Source: Actinomadura luteofluorescens (GTDB taxonomy: Bacteria; Actinomycetota; Actinomycetes; Streptosporangiales; Streptosporangiaceae). Taken from it: a stretch of DNA of 64,000 bases. Below are positions 10,480 to 24,231 of the stretch, piece after piece. A program made the translations under genes and the position numbers. The notes under the pieces are model-generated. The model was not told where the DNA came from, did not search any database, and saw only the letters and a list, made by a program, of their open reading frames with translations. Location of the stretch: NCBI RefSeq assembly GCF_013409365.1, contig NZ_JACCBA010000001.1, positions 2,108,001-2,172,000 on the forward strand. Reading direction: 5' to 3'. Every line of letters begins with the position of its first letter. Position 1 is the stretch's first letter.

Positions 10480-10499
10480 GTTCGATCATACGTTCGAAC
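10480..10499 (-). promoter_or_regulatory. Leaderless promoter with GTTCGA-N8-TCGAAC operator
   Basis: A perfect inverted repeat (10480-10485 with 10494-10499) contains, on the minus strand, TATGAT ending 6 nt before the ATG at 10478. A regulator bound here would occlude both the -10 box and the start codon. Confidence 0.55.
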
Positions 10500-10679
10500 A
10501 CTGACATTTTGGAGGGCCGGGCGGGGGCGGACGGGCATCGGGGCGCGGCCGGGACCCGTCCGGGCGGTGATCGGCTCCGCGCTTGAGAAGGCGGCCTCGC
10601 ATGGTGAAAACTGAGCCCCGGACAACGTGCTCTATTCGGGGGAATCAGGGGCGAACATGGGTCAAGTCGTGGACCGGCG

Positions 10680-15602
<4,923 letters not shown>

Positions 15603-15606
<4 letters not shown>

Positions 15607-16931
15607 GCGAGCCGCAGTTCACCCTCTCCGTCGACCAGAACAAGTACCTGCCCGAGGGCGGGCGCGAGGTGCACGCCATCGTGTCCGTCGAGGCGAGCGC
15701 CGCCGAGGGCGCCACCGCCCCGTCCTCGGCCAGGGCGTCCGAGGTCGTCATCATCGACACCTCCGGCTCGATGTCCTACCCCGAGACCAAGCTGCGCGCG
15801 GCGATCGCGGCCGCGCAGGTCGCGGTCGACACGCTGCGCGACGGCGTGGAGTTCGCGGTCGTCTCCGGCTCCAACACGGCCAAGATGGTCTTCCCCCGGC
15901 ACCAGGGGACGGTCCCGGCGACGCCGGAGACCCGCGCGGAGGCCAAGCACGCGCTGAGCCGGCTGACGGCGGCGGGCGGCACCGCGATCGGCTCGTGGCT
16001 GCGGCTGGCCGACGACCTGTTCGGCGGCCGCGACGGCATCCGGCACGCGATCCTCCTGACCGACGGCAAGAACCAGCACGAGACGACGGAGGAGCTCGAC
16101 GCGGCCCTGGCCCGCTGCGGCGGGCGGTTCGTCTGCGACTGCCGCGGCGTCGGCACCGACTGGGAGGTCGCCGAGCTGCGCAAGGTGGCGTCCGCGCTGC
16201 TCGGCAGCGTCGGCATGGTGGCCGACCCGGCCGGCCTCGTCGAGGACTTCCGCGCCATGACCGAGGCGGCGATGGGCAAGTCCGTCGCCGACGTCGCCCT
16301 GCGCGTGTGGACGCCGCAGACGGCGCGGCTGCGGTTCGTCAAGCAGGTCTCCCCGTCGGTGGAGGACCTCACCGGCAAGCGCGCGGAGTCGGCGCCGCAG
16401 GCCGGCGACTACCCGCTCGGAGCGTGGGGCGCCGAGAGCCGCGACTACCACCTCTGCGTGGAGGTGCCGCCGGGCGAGCTCGGCAAGGAGCTGCGCGCCG
16501 CGTGGGTGAAGCTCGTCGTGCCGGGCCCGCCGGGCGAGGAGGCGCGGGTCGTCGCGACCGCGAACGTCCTCGCCCAGTGGACGGACGACGAGGCCGAGTC
16601 CACCCGGATCAACCCGCGGGTGGCGGGCTACACCGGGCAGGCGGAGCTCGCCGCGGCGATCCAGGAGGGCCTGCAGGCCCGCAAGGACGGCGACCTCGAC
16701 ACCGCGACGGCGCGGCTCGGCCGGGCCGTCGTGCTCGCGGGCGAGGCGGGCAACGACGAGATCACCGCGATGCTCCGCAAGGTGGTGGACGTCGTGGACG
16801 AGGCGACCGGTACCGTCCGGTTGAAGCGCGACGTCGCCAAGGCCGACGAGATGGAGCTCGACACGCGCTCCAGCAAGACGGTCCGGACCCGCAAGGACGA
16901 GACGGTGACCACCAGGAGGGGCGAGGGCTGA
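15603..16931 (+). CDS. VWA-domain protein with Thr-rich C-terminal tail
   Basis: The protein has 442 residues, cytosolic, ATG at 15603 overlapping the phosphatase stop and preceded by AGGAG. The von Willebrand A domain spans about 47-220 with an intact MIDAS (DTSGSMS and LLTDGKN). A beta-rich middle domain and a helical segment (about 340-400) follow. The last 25 residues are basic and threonine-rich (SSKTVRTRKDETVTTRR), a plausible phosphoacceptor tail for PknG and ligand for the FHA protein encoded next. That role is inference. VWA proteins of this type are conserved in actinobacterial pknG operons. Confidence 0.9.
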
Positions 16932-16933
16932 GC

Positions 16934-17773
16934 ATGGCGAGTTGCCCTAGCGGACACACCTCGCAGGCGCAGGACTACTGCGACGTCTGCGGCGAGCGCA
17001 TCGAGGGCGCCCCTTCCGGCGCGGCCCCTGGCGCGCCCGGCCCACGGCCGGCGCCGGGCGGGTCCCTCTGCCCCGACTGCGGGACGCCCAGCACCGACCG
17101 CTTCTGCGAGGCGTGCGGCTACGACTTCGCCATCGGAGGCGGCAAGCCCACGCCGCCGCCGGAGCCCGCCCCGGCGCCGGAGCCCGCGGTGCCCGTCCCG
17201 TCCGGGCCGGGCACGGCGCACCGGGGGCCGTCCGATCCGCCGCGCCCGCCCGCGCCTCCCGTCCCCGCGCCTCCCGTCCCGGCCCCGCCGGTGCCGGCGC
17301 CGCCCGTGCCCGCTCCCCCGGTCCCCGCGCCGCCCGTTCCGGCGCCGCCGGTGCCCGGGGCGGTGTGGACGGCGGTCGTGCGCGCCGACCGCGAGTACTA
17401 CGACACGGTCGTCGCCGAGGAGGGGCCCGACTCGGCCTCGCTGGCGTTCCCCCCGTACGCGCCCGAGCGGCGGATCCCCCTCGCCGGGCAGCAGGTCCGC
17501 ATCGGCCGGCGCAGCTCCTCGCAGCCGGCCCCGCCCGAGATCGACCTGCGCGAGCCCCCCGAGGACCCCGGCGTCTCCCACGTCCACGCGGTGCTGCTGG
17601 CGAAGCCCGACGGCACCTGGACGCTGGTCGACCCCGGCTCGACCAACCGCACCTGCGTGAACGGCTCCACCGACCCCATCCCGTACAACGTGGAGGTCCC
17701 GGTCTCCGACGGCGACCGGATCCACGTGGGCGCCTGGACCACCATCACGCTCACCCGAGGCGAGGCGACATGA
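16934..17773 (+). CDS. Double zinc ribbon / FHA-domain protein
   Basis: The protein has 279 residues. Two cysteine knuckles (CPSGH...CDVCG at 4-19 and CPDCG...CEACG at 46-61) are followed by a Pro/Val/Ala repeat linker (repeated PVPAP, about 95-145) and a C-terminal FHA domain (about 185-275) with RIGRRSS, SHVHAVL and STNRTCVNG, the phosphothreonine-binding loops. It is the obvious candidate for the GarA/OdhI-like partner of the neighbouring kinase, but the N-terminal ETTS phosphorylation motif of GarA is absent. It starts 3 nt after the VWA stop and its own stop overlaps the next ATG. Confidence 0.92.
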   Translation: MASCPSGHTSQAQDYCDVCGERIEGAPSGAAPGAPGPRPAPGGSLCPDCGTPSTDRFCEACGYDFAIGGGKPTPPPEPAPAPEPAVPVPSGPGTAHRGPSDPPRPPAPPVPAPPVPAPPVPAPPVPAPPVPAPPVPAPPVPGAVWTAVVRADREYYDTVVAEEGPDSASLAFPPYAPERRIPLAGQQVRIGRRSSSQPAPPEIDLREPPEDPGVSHVHAVLLAKPDGTWTLVDPGSTNRTCVNGSTDPIPYNVEVPVSDGDRIHVGAWTTITLTRGEAT

Positions 17774-19281
17774 CGGCCGTCCAGCAGTCCCCGCCGGCGG
17801 GCCCGCCCGCCCCCGCCGCGCAGGCGCCGCCACCCGTCCGGGGCGGCAGTGACGTGCGGACCCGGCCGGGCGGCGGGACGCCGTCCGGTCCCGCGCGGCT
17901 GCTACCCCGCACCGTCGCGGCCCGCGTCAGGACATTGACGGCGCTGTCGCTCGTGCTGCTGGTGGCGCTGCTCGGCGTCGCCTGGGCGGCGATCGGGAAC
18001 GCCCGCGAGGGCGTGCGGGTCATCGGGCACGACGCGGGCCCGCAGGTCGTCGCCACCGGCGACCTGTACTTCCAGCTCTCCGACATGGACGCGCAGCTCG
18101 CCAACGCGCTGCTCATCGGCGACGCGGCGGGCGGCGGCCGCGAGCAGGCGCTCGCCCGCTACGACCAGAACCGGCGCAGGGCCGGCGACGCGCTGCTGAA
18201 GGCCGCGAAGCTCGCCGACGAGACGACCGAGAACAACACGGCCCGGGACCTGCTGGACGCGCTGGCCCGCTACGAGCGCCTCGCCGGGCAGGCCCTGCTG
18301 CTGGACCGGCAGTCCCCGCACGCGTCCGGGCCGCCGTCGCAGAAGGTCGTCGACCTGTACCGGCAGGCGACCGACCTGATGAAGCTGGACCTGCTGCCGA
18401 AGGCCTACAACCTGACGCTCGACAACGGCACCCTCGTCCGGCACACCTACGAGGACAAGCGCTCGGCGGTCCTCATGGGCCGCACGGGCGTCCTCGTCAC
18501 GGGCGCGGCGCTCCTGGCCGTCCTCCTCGGGTTCCAGCTCTTCCTGGCGCGGCGGTTCCGGCGGCTGCTGAACGTGCCGCTCGCGCTGGCGACGCTCGGC
18601 ACGCTCGCCCTGGTCGCGGCCGGATCCCTCATGCTCACCGGCCAGGCGAACCATCTTCGCCAGGCCAAGGAAGAGGGCTTCGACTCGATCCTGGGGCTCT
18701 CGCGGACGCGCGCCATCAGCAACAGCGCGAACGCCGACGAGACCCGGTTCCTGCTCGATCCCGGGCGAGCCGACGCCTACGAGCAGGTCTACCTGAGCAA
18801 GTCCCAGACCGTCCTCTATCTGAAGGCGGGCAATCTGACCCAGTACAACGCGGCCGTCCAGAAGGGCCTGTCCTTCGAGCCCGGCCGCGTGAGGTTCCTC
18901 GGTTTCCTCGGCACCGAGGCCGACAGGCCGGTCCAGTCGGCCCGGCAGAGGGCGCAGCTCACGGACGTCATGAACAGGGTGCTCGCCGACTACCAGAAGG
19001 TCCAGGCCAACGACCGCAGGATGCGCGACCTCGTCGACCGGGGGCGGCGCGACGAGGCGGTCGCCGCCCGCGGAGCTGCCGCCGCCGACTTCACCGCCTA
19101 CGACCGCTCCCTCCAGGCGCTGGTCTCCATCCACCAGAAGGCGTTCGACGAGGCGGTGAAGGACGGCGACGGCGGGACGAGCGGCTGGTACGCGGTGCTG
19201 CCCGCGGCGGGCGTCGTCATTGCCGCGCTCGTCCTGGCCGGCGTGCGCCCCCGTCTCGCCGAGTACCGGTGGTCGAAGTGA
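17770..19281 (+). CDS. glnX: GlnX-like four-helix membrane transducer
   Basis: The protein has 503 residues. A proline-rich cytosolic N-terminus (1-50) precedes four membrane helices at about 55-76, 233-255, 268-290 and 473-492, enclosing two extracytoplasmic helical domains (about 77-230 and 291-470). This layout matches mycobacterial GlnX (Rv0412c), which relays GlnH occupancy across the membrane to PknG. ATGA coupling links it to the FHA gene and a GTGA overlap to glnH. Sequence identity to GlnX could not be computed here; the name rests on topology and gene order. Confidence 0.85.
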   Translation: MTAVQQSPPAGPPAPAAQAPPPVRGGSDVRTRPGGGTPSGPARLLPRTVAARVRTLTALSLVLLVALLGVAWAAIGNAREGVRVIGHDAGPQVVATGDLYFQLSDMDAQLANALLIGDAAGGGREQALARYDQNRRRAGDALLKAAKLADETTENNTARDLLDALARYERLAGQALLLDRQSPHASGPPSQKVVDLYRQATDLMKLDLLPKAYNLTLDNGTLVRHTYEDKRSAVLMGRTGVLVTGAALLAVLLGFQLFLARRFRRLLNVPLALATLGTLALVAAGSLMLTGQANHLRQAKEEGFDSILGLSRTRAISNSANADETRFLLDPGRADAYEQVYLSKSQTVLYLKAGNLTQYNAAVQKGLSFEPGRVRFLGFLGTEADRPVQSARQRAQLTDVMNRVLADYQKVQANDRRMRDLVDRGRRDEAVAARGAAAADFTAYDRSLQALVSIHQKAFDEAVKDGDGGTSGWYAVLPAAGVVIAALVLAGVRPRLAEYRWSK

Positions 19282-20117
19282 GGGCGCGGCGCCTCGCGGC
19301 GGCGGTCCTCGCGGCGGCGGCCGTCCTCGGCGCGGGAACGGCGTGCGGGATCGCCGACGCCGGCGAGGAATCCGTCGCCGGAAAGGACGCGCTCGTCATC
19401 GGCGTCAACGGTGACCAGCCGGGACTCGGCGAAAGCCGGGGCGACGGCTCGTTCACGGGATTCGACGTCGACATCGCGAAGGAAATCGCGCGGCGGATGG
19501 GCGTGCGGCCCGGCGATGTGACGTTCGAGCGCGTGACGTCGGCGACCCGCGAGAAAATGCTTCAGGACGGCGACGTCGACCTCGTGGTGGCCAGCTATTC
19601 CATCACCCCGGAACGCAAGGTGAAGGTGTCGTTCGCGGGTCCCTACTATGTGGCCCACCAGGACATTCTCGTCCGCAGGTCCGAGGCCCGCGACATCCGG
19701 AACATCGACGATCTGAAAGGGCGGCGGCTCTGCCGCGTCCCCGGGTCGGTGTCGTTCCCGCGCGTCCACGACGAGCAGGGCGTCGCCGCGCTGCCGGTCG
19801 AGGCGAGCGGGTACGCCGGGTGCCTCACCGAGCTCACCCGGGGCCGGCTCGACGCCGTCTCGACCGACGACCTGATCCTCGCGGGCCTCGCGGCGAAGGC
19901 GTCCGGGGGCGCTCTCACGCTCGTCAACGCCCCGTTCACCGACGAGCCCTACGGCGTCGGCATCAGGAAGGGCGACGTCGACGGCTGCGAAGCGGTCAAC
20001 AAGGCGATCACGGGGATGTACCAGGACGGCACCGCGCCGCGGCTGCTGGACAGGTGGTTCCGCCCCGCCGGACTCAAGGCCACCACCACCGTCCCGCAAT
20101 TCGAGGGCTGCGTCTGA
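19278..20117 (+). CDS. glnH: GlnH-like amino-acid-binding lipoprotein
   Basis: The protein has 279 residues of the SBP type 3 family. The signal peptide ends with GTACG, an imperfect lipobox (glycine at -3). Conserved features include GFDVDIAKEIARRMG, the DLVVASYSITPERK strand and late cysteines. In mycobacteria GlnH binds aspartate, glutamate and asparagine and signals through GlnX to PknG instead of feeding a transporter. No ABC permease or ATPase is adjacent here, which supports a sensor role. GTG at 19278 overlaps the glnX stop and was preferred to the GTG at 19269. Confidence 0.9.
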   Translation: MRARRLAAAVLAAAAVLGAGTACGIADAGEESVAGKDALVIGVNGDQPGLGESRGDGSFTGFDVDIAKEIARRMGVRPGDVTFERVTSATREKMLQDGDVDLVVASYSITPERKVKVSFAGPYYVAHQDILVRRSEARDIRNIDDLKGRRLCRVPGSVSFPRVHDEQGVAALPVEASGYAGCLTELTRGRLDAVSTDDLILAGLAAKASGGALTLVNAPFTDEPYGVGIRKGDVDGCEAVNKAITGMYQDGTAPRLLDRWFRPAGLKATTTVPQFEGCV

Positions 20118-20145
20118 GAATTCGTCACCGAGCGCACGGAAGGCG

Positions 20146-20244
20146 TTACGCAATGGCACGGGAAGGACAGGTGAGACCGGCCGGTCACGGAGATCAGTCG
20201 GTTGCGTAAGTTCCGGTCGGCACGCGTGATCGTAAGTTATGGTC
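20146..20244. promoter_or_regulatory. Repeat-rich promoter region upstream of the coiled-coil membrane gene
   Basis: Two direct repeats, CGTAAGTT-N2-GGTC at 20205-20218 and 20231-20244, are spaced 26 bp apart, and TTACGCAA (20146-20153) is inverted relative to TTGCGTAA (20202-20209). They lie 50-140 bp before the ATG at 20292, after the end of glnH. They are likely operator sites separating this gene from the PknG operon. Confidence 0.4.
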
Positions 20245-20291
20245 GCGATCAAAACCCGTTCCGGTAATCACCGTCACGCCCGAGGAGTGCA

Positions 20292-21500
20292 ATGACGACG
20301 GTCATCCTGGTGGTGATGTGCGTCGTGGTGGGGGCGCTCGAACTGTACGCGGGCAAGCAGAGCCGGGACCAGGCCCATGCCTTCACCCGCCGGATCGACG
20401 AGCTGAACGACCAGGTCACCAAGCAGAACAACGTGCTGGTCACCGTCGGCGAGCAGCTCACCGCGGAGCTGTCGCGCGTCAAGCAGGACGTGCTGCCCGC
20501 GCTCGACACCCGGCTCCGGCAGAACACGGGGCAAGTCGAGGAGCTCGCGGGCCTCGTCCACCAGGCGGACGACTACCTGCGGACCCAGGCGGGACGGCTG
20601 CACGAGCTGGAGCAGCAGCGCATCACCCTCGCCGCGCTGCGCCGCAAGCTCGGGGAGGTCGAGACGTCGGTGCGGGCCGCCACCGGCGCGGGCGGCGAGG
20701 GCGGCGGGGCCGCCGTCGAGGGCAAGGTCGACGCGGCGCTCGGCCGGCTCGCGGACCTGGAGCGCGGAGGCGAGGAGATCCTGGAGTTGCAGCGCACCCT
20801 CACCCGCACCCTGGAGGACGTCGAGGACGTCGTCGCCGAGCTGCTGCAGTTCACCGAGGGCGAGCTCGACGACACCGTCACGGCCGCGCTCACCGGACGT
20901 CCCCGCGCCCACGGCGACGCCGTCACCGCGACGGGACGCCTGTGGACGCGCGACGAGCAGCTCGAGGACATCCTCAGCGACATGTACGAGCGGTGCGTGC
21001 GCGCCAGCCGGCTGGCCGTGCGGTTCCGCACGGCCGAGGGCGCGAACGGCACGCCCGGCTCACCGGAGCGCCGCCGCTACTTCCTGGGCGGGCACGCCAG
21101 CGAGGACCTGGCGGGCGTGTTCAGCGCCCTGCTCATCTCCGCGGGCGCCGGCGCCCGGCCCGGCAACGGCCTCTCCGGCGGCGAGGCCAAGCGGGGCCTC
21201 GCGCGGGTCGAGCCGGGCGTCCCGGCCGGAGTGGAGCCGGCGCGCGGCCCCGAGGACGAGGCGGCCCTCAAGTCGCTTCTGCGGACGCTGGCGGAGTGCT
21301 CGGGCGCCGTCGTGCAGATCGGCCCGCTCATGGCCGTCCGGACGCGCGACGAGCTTCTGTGCGCGGTGCTGACGGCCGCGCAGTCGCTGGAGCTGGAGAG
21401 CGACGAGGTGTTCTGGGACCCGGCCGACGCGAGCGTCCGGCTGCGGCGGCTGCCGTCCCATCAGCTGTGGGACCTCACCGGCTGGGCCACCGCCCCGTAG
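20292..21500 (+). CDS. Membrane-anchored coiled-coil protein of unknown function
   Basis: The protein has 402 residues. An N-terminal membrane helix (residues 3-18, VILVVMCVVVGALELY) is followed by a long coiled coil (about 25-200) with repeated Glu/Leu heptads and then a globular domain (about 230-402). GAGGAG precedes the ATG. The architecture resembles RmuC-like or cytoskeletal anchors, but no nuclease motif was seen. It follows glnH in the same direction after a 174-bp gap with its own repeat-rich promoter. Its last 40 bp overlap the 3' end of the opposing gene. Confidence 0.75.
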   Translation: MTTVILVVMCVVVGALELYAGKQSRDQAHAFTRRIDELNDQVTKQNNVLVTVGEQLTAELSRVKQDVLPALDTRLRQNTGQVEELAGLVHQADDYLRTQAGRLHELEQQRITLAALRRKLGEVETSVRAATGAGGEGGGAAVEGKVDAALGRLADLERGGEEILELQRTLTRTLEDVEDVVAELLQFTEGELDDTVTAALTGRPRAHGDAVTATGRLWTRDEQLEDILSDMYERCVRASRLAVRFRTAEGANGTPGSPERRRYFLGGHASEDLAGVFSALLISAGAGARPGNGLSGGEAKRGLARVEPGVPAGVEPARGPEDEAALKSLLRTLAECSGAVVQIGPLMAVRTRDELLCAVLTAAQSLELESDEVFWDPADASVRLRRLPSHQLWDLTGWATAP

Positions 21501-22090
21501 GCCCGCACGGACCGTTCCGCGGGGCCGCCGATGCGCACGTAGAGGGGGCAGCGCAGGGCACCGGTCCGCGGGTCGGCCTCGACGCACAGGCCGATCCCGG
21601 CGGCGCGGTCGAGGAACACCGCGTTCTCCACCGCCCGCGCACCGCGCACCGCGTACGGGACGGAGTCGGCGTCGCCGGTGTCGACGAGCTCCTCGAACGT
21701 CAGCCTCCGCGCGAACCGCATCAGCACCGCGGCGTCCACCACGCGGCTGCCGATCGCCGCCGACGGGCCCGCGACGACGATCCCGAAGCTCGGATCCTCC
21801 CGGCCGCGCACGTAGATCTCCCGGTCCGGCTCCAGGCCCCGGCGGCGGCCCGGGACCTGGACGCCGAAGCCGGCGTCGCCGTTCAGGTAGGCGGGCGGGC
21901 CGAAACCCGCCGCCGGGGCCCCGTCCCGGACGCGCAGCGCGCCCGCGGGCATCTCCCAGCCGGGAAGGTACACGCCGAGGCCCCTCAGCAGCAGCCGCCA
22001 GATGGGACGCCCGGTCACATCGGGCGCGAACTCGCCGCGCGGCTCGCCGGGGTCCCGCGGTCTCTCGGCGTCGCCGTCCATGAAGACCAT
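21461..22090 (-). CDS. Conserved hypothetical protein
   Basis: The protein has 209 residues, or 206 if started at the ATG at 22081. It is not recognised. The middle is compact and beta-rich, with patterns such as GVQVPGRRRGLEPDREIYVRG and SFGIVVAGPSAAIGSRVVD, which look like a genuine folded domain, and there is no signal peptide or membrane helix. No ribosome site is evident before either start. It is convergent with the coiled-coil gene and overlaps its last 40 bp. Confidence 0.55.
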   Translation of the reverse strand: MVFMDGDAERPRDPGEPRGEFAPDVTGRPIWRLLLRGLGVYLPGWEMPAGALRVRDGAPAAGFGPPAYLNGDAGFGVQVPGRRRGLEPDREIYVRGREDPSFGIVVAGPSAAIGSRVVDAAVLMRFARRLTFEELVDTGDADSVPYAVRGARAVENAVFLDRAAGIGLCVEADPRTGALRCPLYVRIGGPAERSVRAYGAVAQPVRSHS

Positions 22091-22217
22091 GATCGGCGAA
22101 CGGATCCGCGTCCGACAAGGCCTCGCGAGGGGCCGGGGCCCTTACCGCGCGGGCCCCTGCACCGCCCGTGCCGCGTCGGCTACGGTTGACCCACCCGGAT
22201 CATGACGAGGACACGCC

Positions 22218-22736
22218 GTGAATCTGCAGGACATGATGGTGCACCGCGACACCTCGTCGCGGACGGTCGACAAGTATCTGATGTCCTACGAGGGCCGGGT
22301 CATCGCGGTGCGGCGGCATCCCGCCGTCCTGCTGCTGCCGGTGGCGGTCGTCGTGGCCGGGCTCATCGCGTGCGGCGCGGCGAGCGCGGTCAGCGGGCAG
22401 ATCTGGATCTGGTGGCTGTGGCTGGTCACCGTCTGCTACCTGGCCTGGAAGGTGATCGCCTGGTCGGTGGACTTCTTCCTGGTCACCGAGCACCGGGTGA
22501 TGGTCGTCAACGGCGTCCTCAACCGCAACGTCGCGATGATGCCGCTCGCCAAGGTCACCGACATCGCGCTCAACCGCTCCGTGCTGGGGCGGGTCTTCGG
22601 CTACGGCGAGTTCGTGATGGAGTCCGCGGGCCAGAAGCAGGCGCTCCGCAACGTCGGTTTCATGCCGTACCCGGAGCAGCTGTACCTGGAGGTCTCGTCG
22701 GTCATCTTCGGCACGGTCGAAGAGTCGCCGGACTGA
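22218..22736 (+). CDS. PH-domain (bPH2/YdbS-like) membrane protein
   Basis: The protein has 172 residues with a GTG start preceded by GAGGA. Two adjacent membrane helices (about 35-57 and 62-83) are followed by a bacterial PH-like domain (about 85-160) with the family pattern FLVTEHRVMVVNGVLNRN and KVTDIALNRSVLGR. Such proteins sit on the cytoplasmic membrane face; their ligand is unknown. It converges with the oxidase gene, leaving only 7 bp between stop codons and no visible terminator. Confidence 0.88.
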   Translation: MNLQDMMVHRDTSSRTVDKYLMSYEGRVIAVRRHPAVLLLPVAVVVAGLIACGAASAVSGQIWIWWLWLVTVCYLAWKVIAWSVDFFLVTEHRVMVVNGVLNRNVAMMPLAKVTDIALNRSVLGRVFGYGEFVMESAGQKQALRNVGFMPYPEQLYLEVSSVIFGTVEESPD

Positions 22737-22743
22737 CCCGCCT

Positions 22744-24189
22744 TCAGGAGTCGAAGCCGAGGCCGAAGCGGTCGAGGGTGCGGAGCCCGAGGCCGCGGCG
22801 TCCCGCGTTCCGGTCGGCGCGGGCGATCTCGCGCCGGGTCAGCTCGATGACGCCGTAGCGCAGCGGCTCGGGCGGGAACGGGACGGGCTTGGAGCGCACC
22901 ATCGCCAGCCGTGTCCGCTCGGTCTCCTCGCCGGGCGCGAGCCCGACGCCCAGGAGATCGAGCATGACGTCCGCGCCGAAGCGGGTGGCGCCGACACCGA
23001 GGCCGGTGTAGCCCGCCGCGTACGCGAGCCTCCCGTCGTAGGCCGTCCCGTAGAAGGCGCAGAAGCGGCTGCACGTGTCGATGACGCCGCCCCAGGCGTT
23101 GGTGAAGCGCACGCCTTCCAGCTGCGGGAAAGTCGTGAAGAAGTGCCGGGCCAGGGTCGCGTAAGTCGAAGGGCGCCGTTCCAGGCCGGGACGCATCCCG
23201 TTGCCGAAGTGGTAGACGGCGTCGTAGCCGCCCCACAGAATCCGGTCGTCGGCGGTGAGCCGGTAGTAGTGGAACTGGTTGGCGCTGTCGCCGAGCCCCT
23301 GCCGGTGCCGCCAGCCGATGGCAGCCCGCTGCGCGGGGGTGAGCGGCTCGGTGACGAGCGCGTAGTCGTACACCGGGACGACGTACTGGCGCAGGCGCCG
23401 CAGGAGCGGCGGGAAGGCGCCGGTCCCCAGCGCGACGTTGCGGGCGGTGACCGTCCCGAGCGTCCGGGGTGCCCGGTCGCCTCGCCGCGGGGGCGCGGCT
23501 GCCGTCAGCCGGAGCCTGCGGGCGTCCGTGCGCAGCGCCGTGACGCGGGTGTTCTCGAAGACGCGGACGCCGAGGGCCCGGCACGCGTCCGCCAGGCCCC
23601 AGGCGAGCTTGGCCGGATGCACCATGGCGACCGCGTCGCGGTCCCACAGGCCCGCGAGGTAGGTGGGCGAGCCGACCTCGGCGCGGACCGCCTCCTGGCC
23701 GAGCACGATCGGTTCCCAGCCGTGCTCGAAGGCCTTCTCCGCCGCCTCGTGCAGCGCGGGCACCTGCCACTCCTCGGTGGCGACGCTCATCTCACCGGTC
23801 GGCTCCCATTCGGCGTCGATGCCGTGGCGGGTCAGGGTCTGGGCGATGGCGCGCAGGTTGTCCCAGCCGAGGCGTTCGAGCGTGTGGACGTCCTCCGGCC
23901 AGCGCCCGAGGCCGTTCTCCAGACCGTGGGTGATGCTGGCTGCGCAGAACCCGCCGTTGCGTCCGGACGCGGCGGCGCCGATCCGGCCGGCCTCCAGCAC
24001 GACCACGTCCAGCGACGGGTCGCGCTCCTTGGCGAGCAGGGCCGTCCACAGGCCGCTGTACCCGCCGCCGACGACGGCGAGGTCGCAGGTGAGCGCCCCG
24101 GCCGCCGCCGGACCCGCGCCGGGGCGCGCCGGGTCCTGGAGCCAGAACGTCTCCGTTGCGGCGTCGGCGAGCGACTCGGCCACGTTCAC
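22744..24189 (-). CDS. FAD-dependent amine oxidase, PuuB/DAO family
   Basis: The protein has 481 residues. The N-terminal dinucleotide motif VVGGGYSGLWTALLA and the AASGRNGGF loop are typical of D-amino-acid-oxidase-fold enzymes related to gamma-glutamylputrescine oxidase. It would oxidise putrescine or gamma-glutamylputrescine to the aminoaldehyde, releasing ammonia and hydrogen peroxide. It is the last gene of the Lrp-flanked polyamine operon, 42 bp after potC. No PuuA-type glutamylation enzyme is in the operon, so direct oxidation of putrescine, or a puuA elsewhere, is possible. Confidence 0.87.
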   Translation of the reverse strand: MNVAESLADAATETFWLQDPARPGAGPAAAGALTCDLAVVGGGYSGLWTALLAKERDPSLDVVVLEAGRIGAAASGRNGGFCAASITHGLENGLGRWPEDVHTLERLGWDNLRAIAQTLTRHGIDAEWEPTGEMSVATEEWQVPALHEAAEKAFEHGWEPIVLGQEAVRAEVGSPTYLAGLWDRDAVAMVHPAKLAWGLADACRALGVRVFENTRVTALRTDARRLRLTAAAPPRRGDRAPRTLGTVTARNVALGTGAFPPLLRRLRQYVVPVYDYALVTEPLTPAQRAAIGWRHRQGLGDSANQFHYYRLTADDRILWGGYDAVYHFGNGMRPGLERRPSTYATLARHFFTTFPQLEGVRFTNAWGGVIDTCSRFCAFYGTAYDGRLAYAAGYTGLGVGATRFGADVMLDLLGVGLAPGEETERTRLAMVRSKPVPFPPEPLRYGVIELTRREIARADRNAGRRGLGLRTLDRFGLGFDS

Positions 24190-24231
24190 GTTCGTCCCCC
24201 GATGGTCCTGGTCATGACGGTGCCCGGGGCC

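Noticed and set aside
10478..10625. Longer N-terminus for the WYL protein
   Set aside because: The extra 49 residues are random-looking, not an HTH, and lie upstream of a good -10 box that ends 6 nt before the ATG at 10478.
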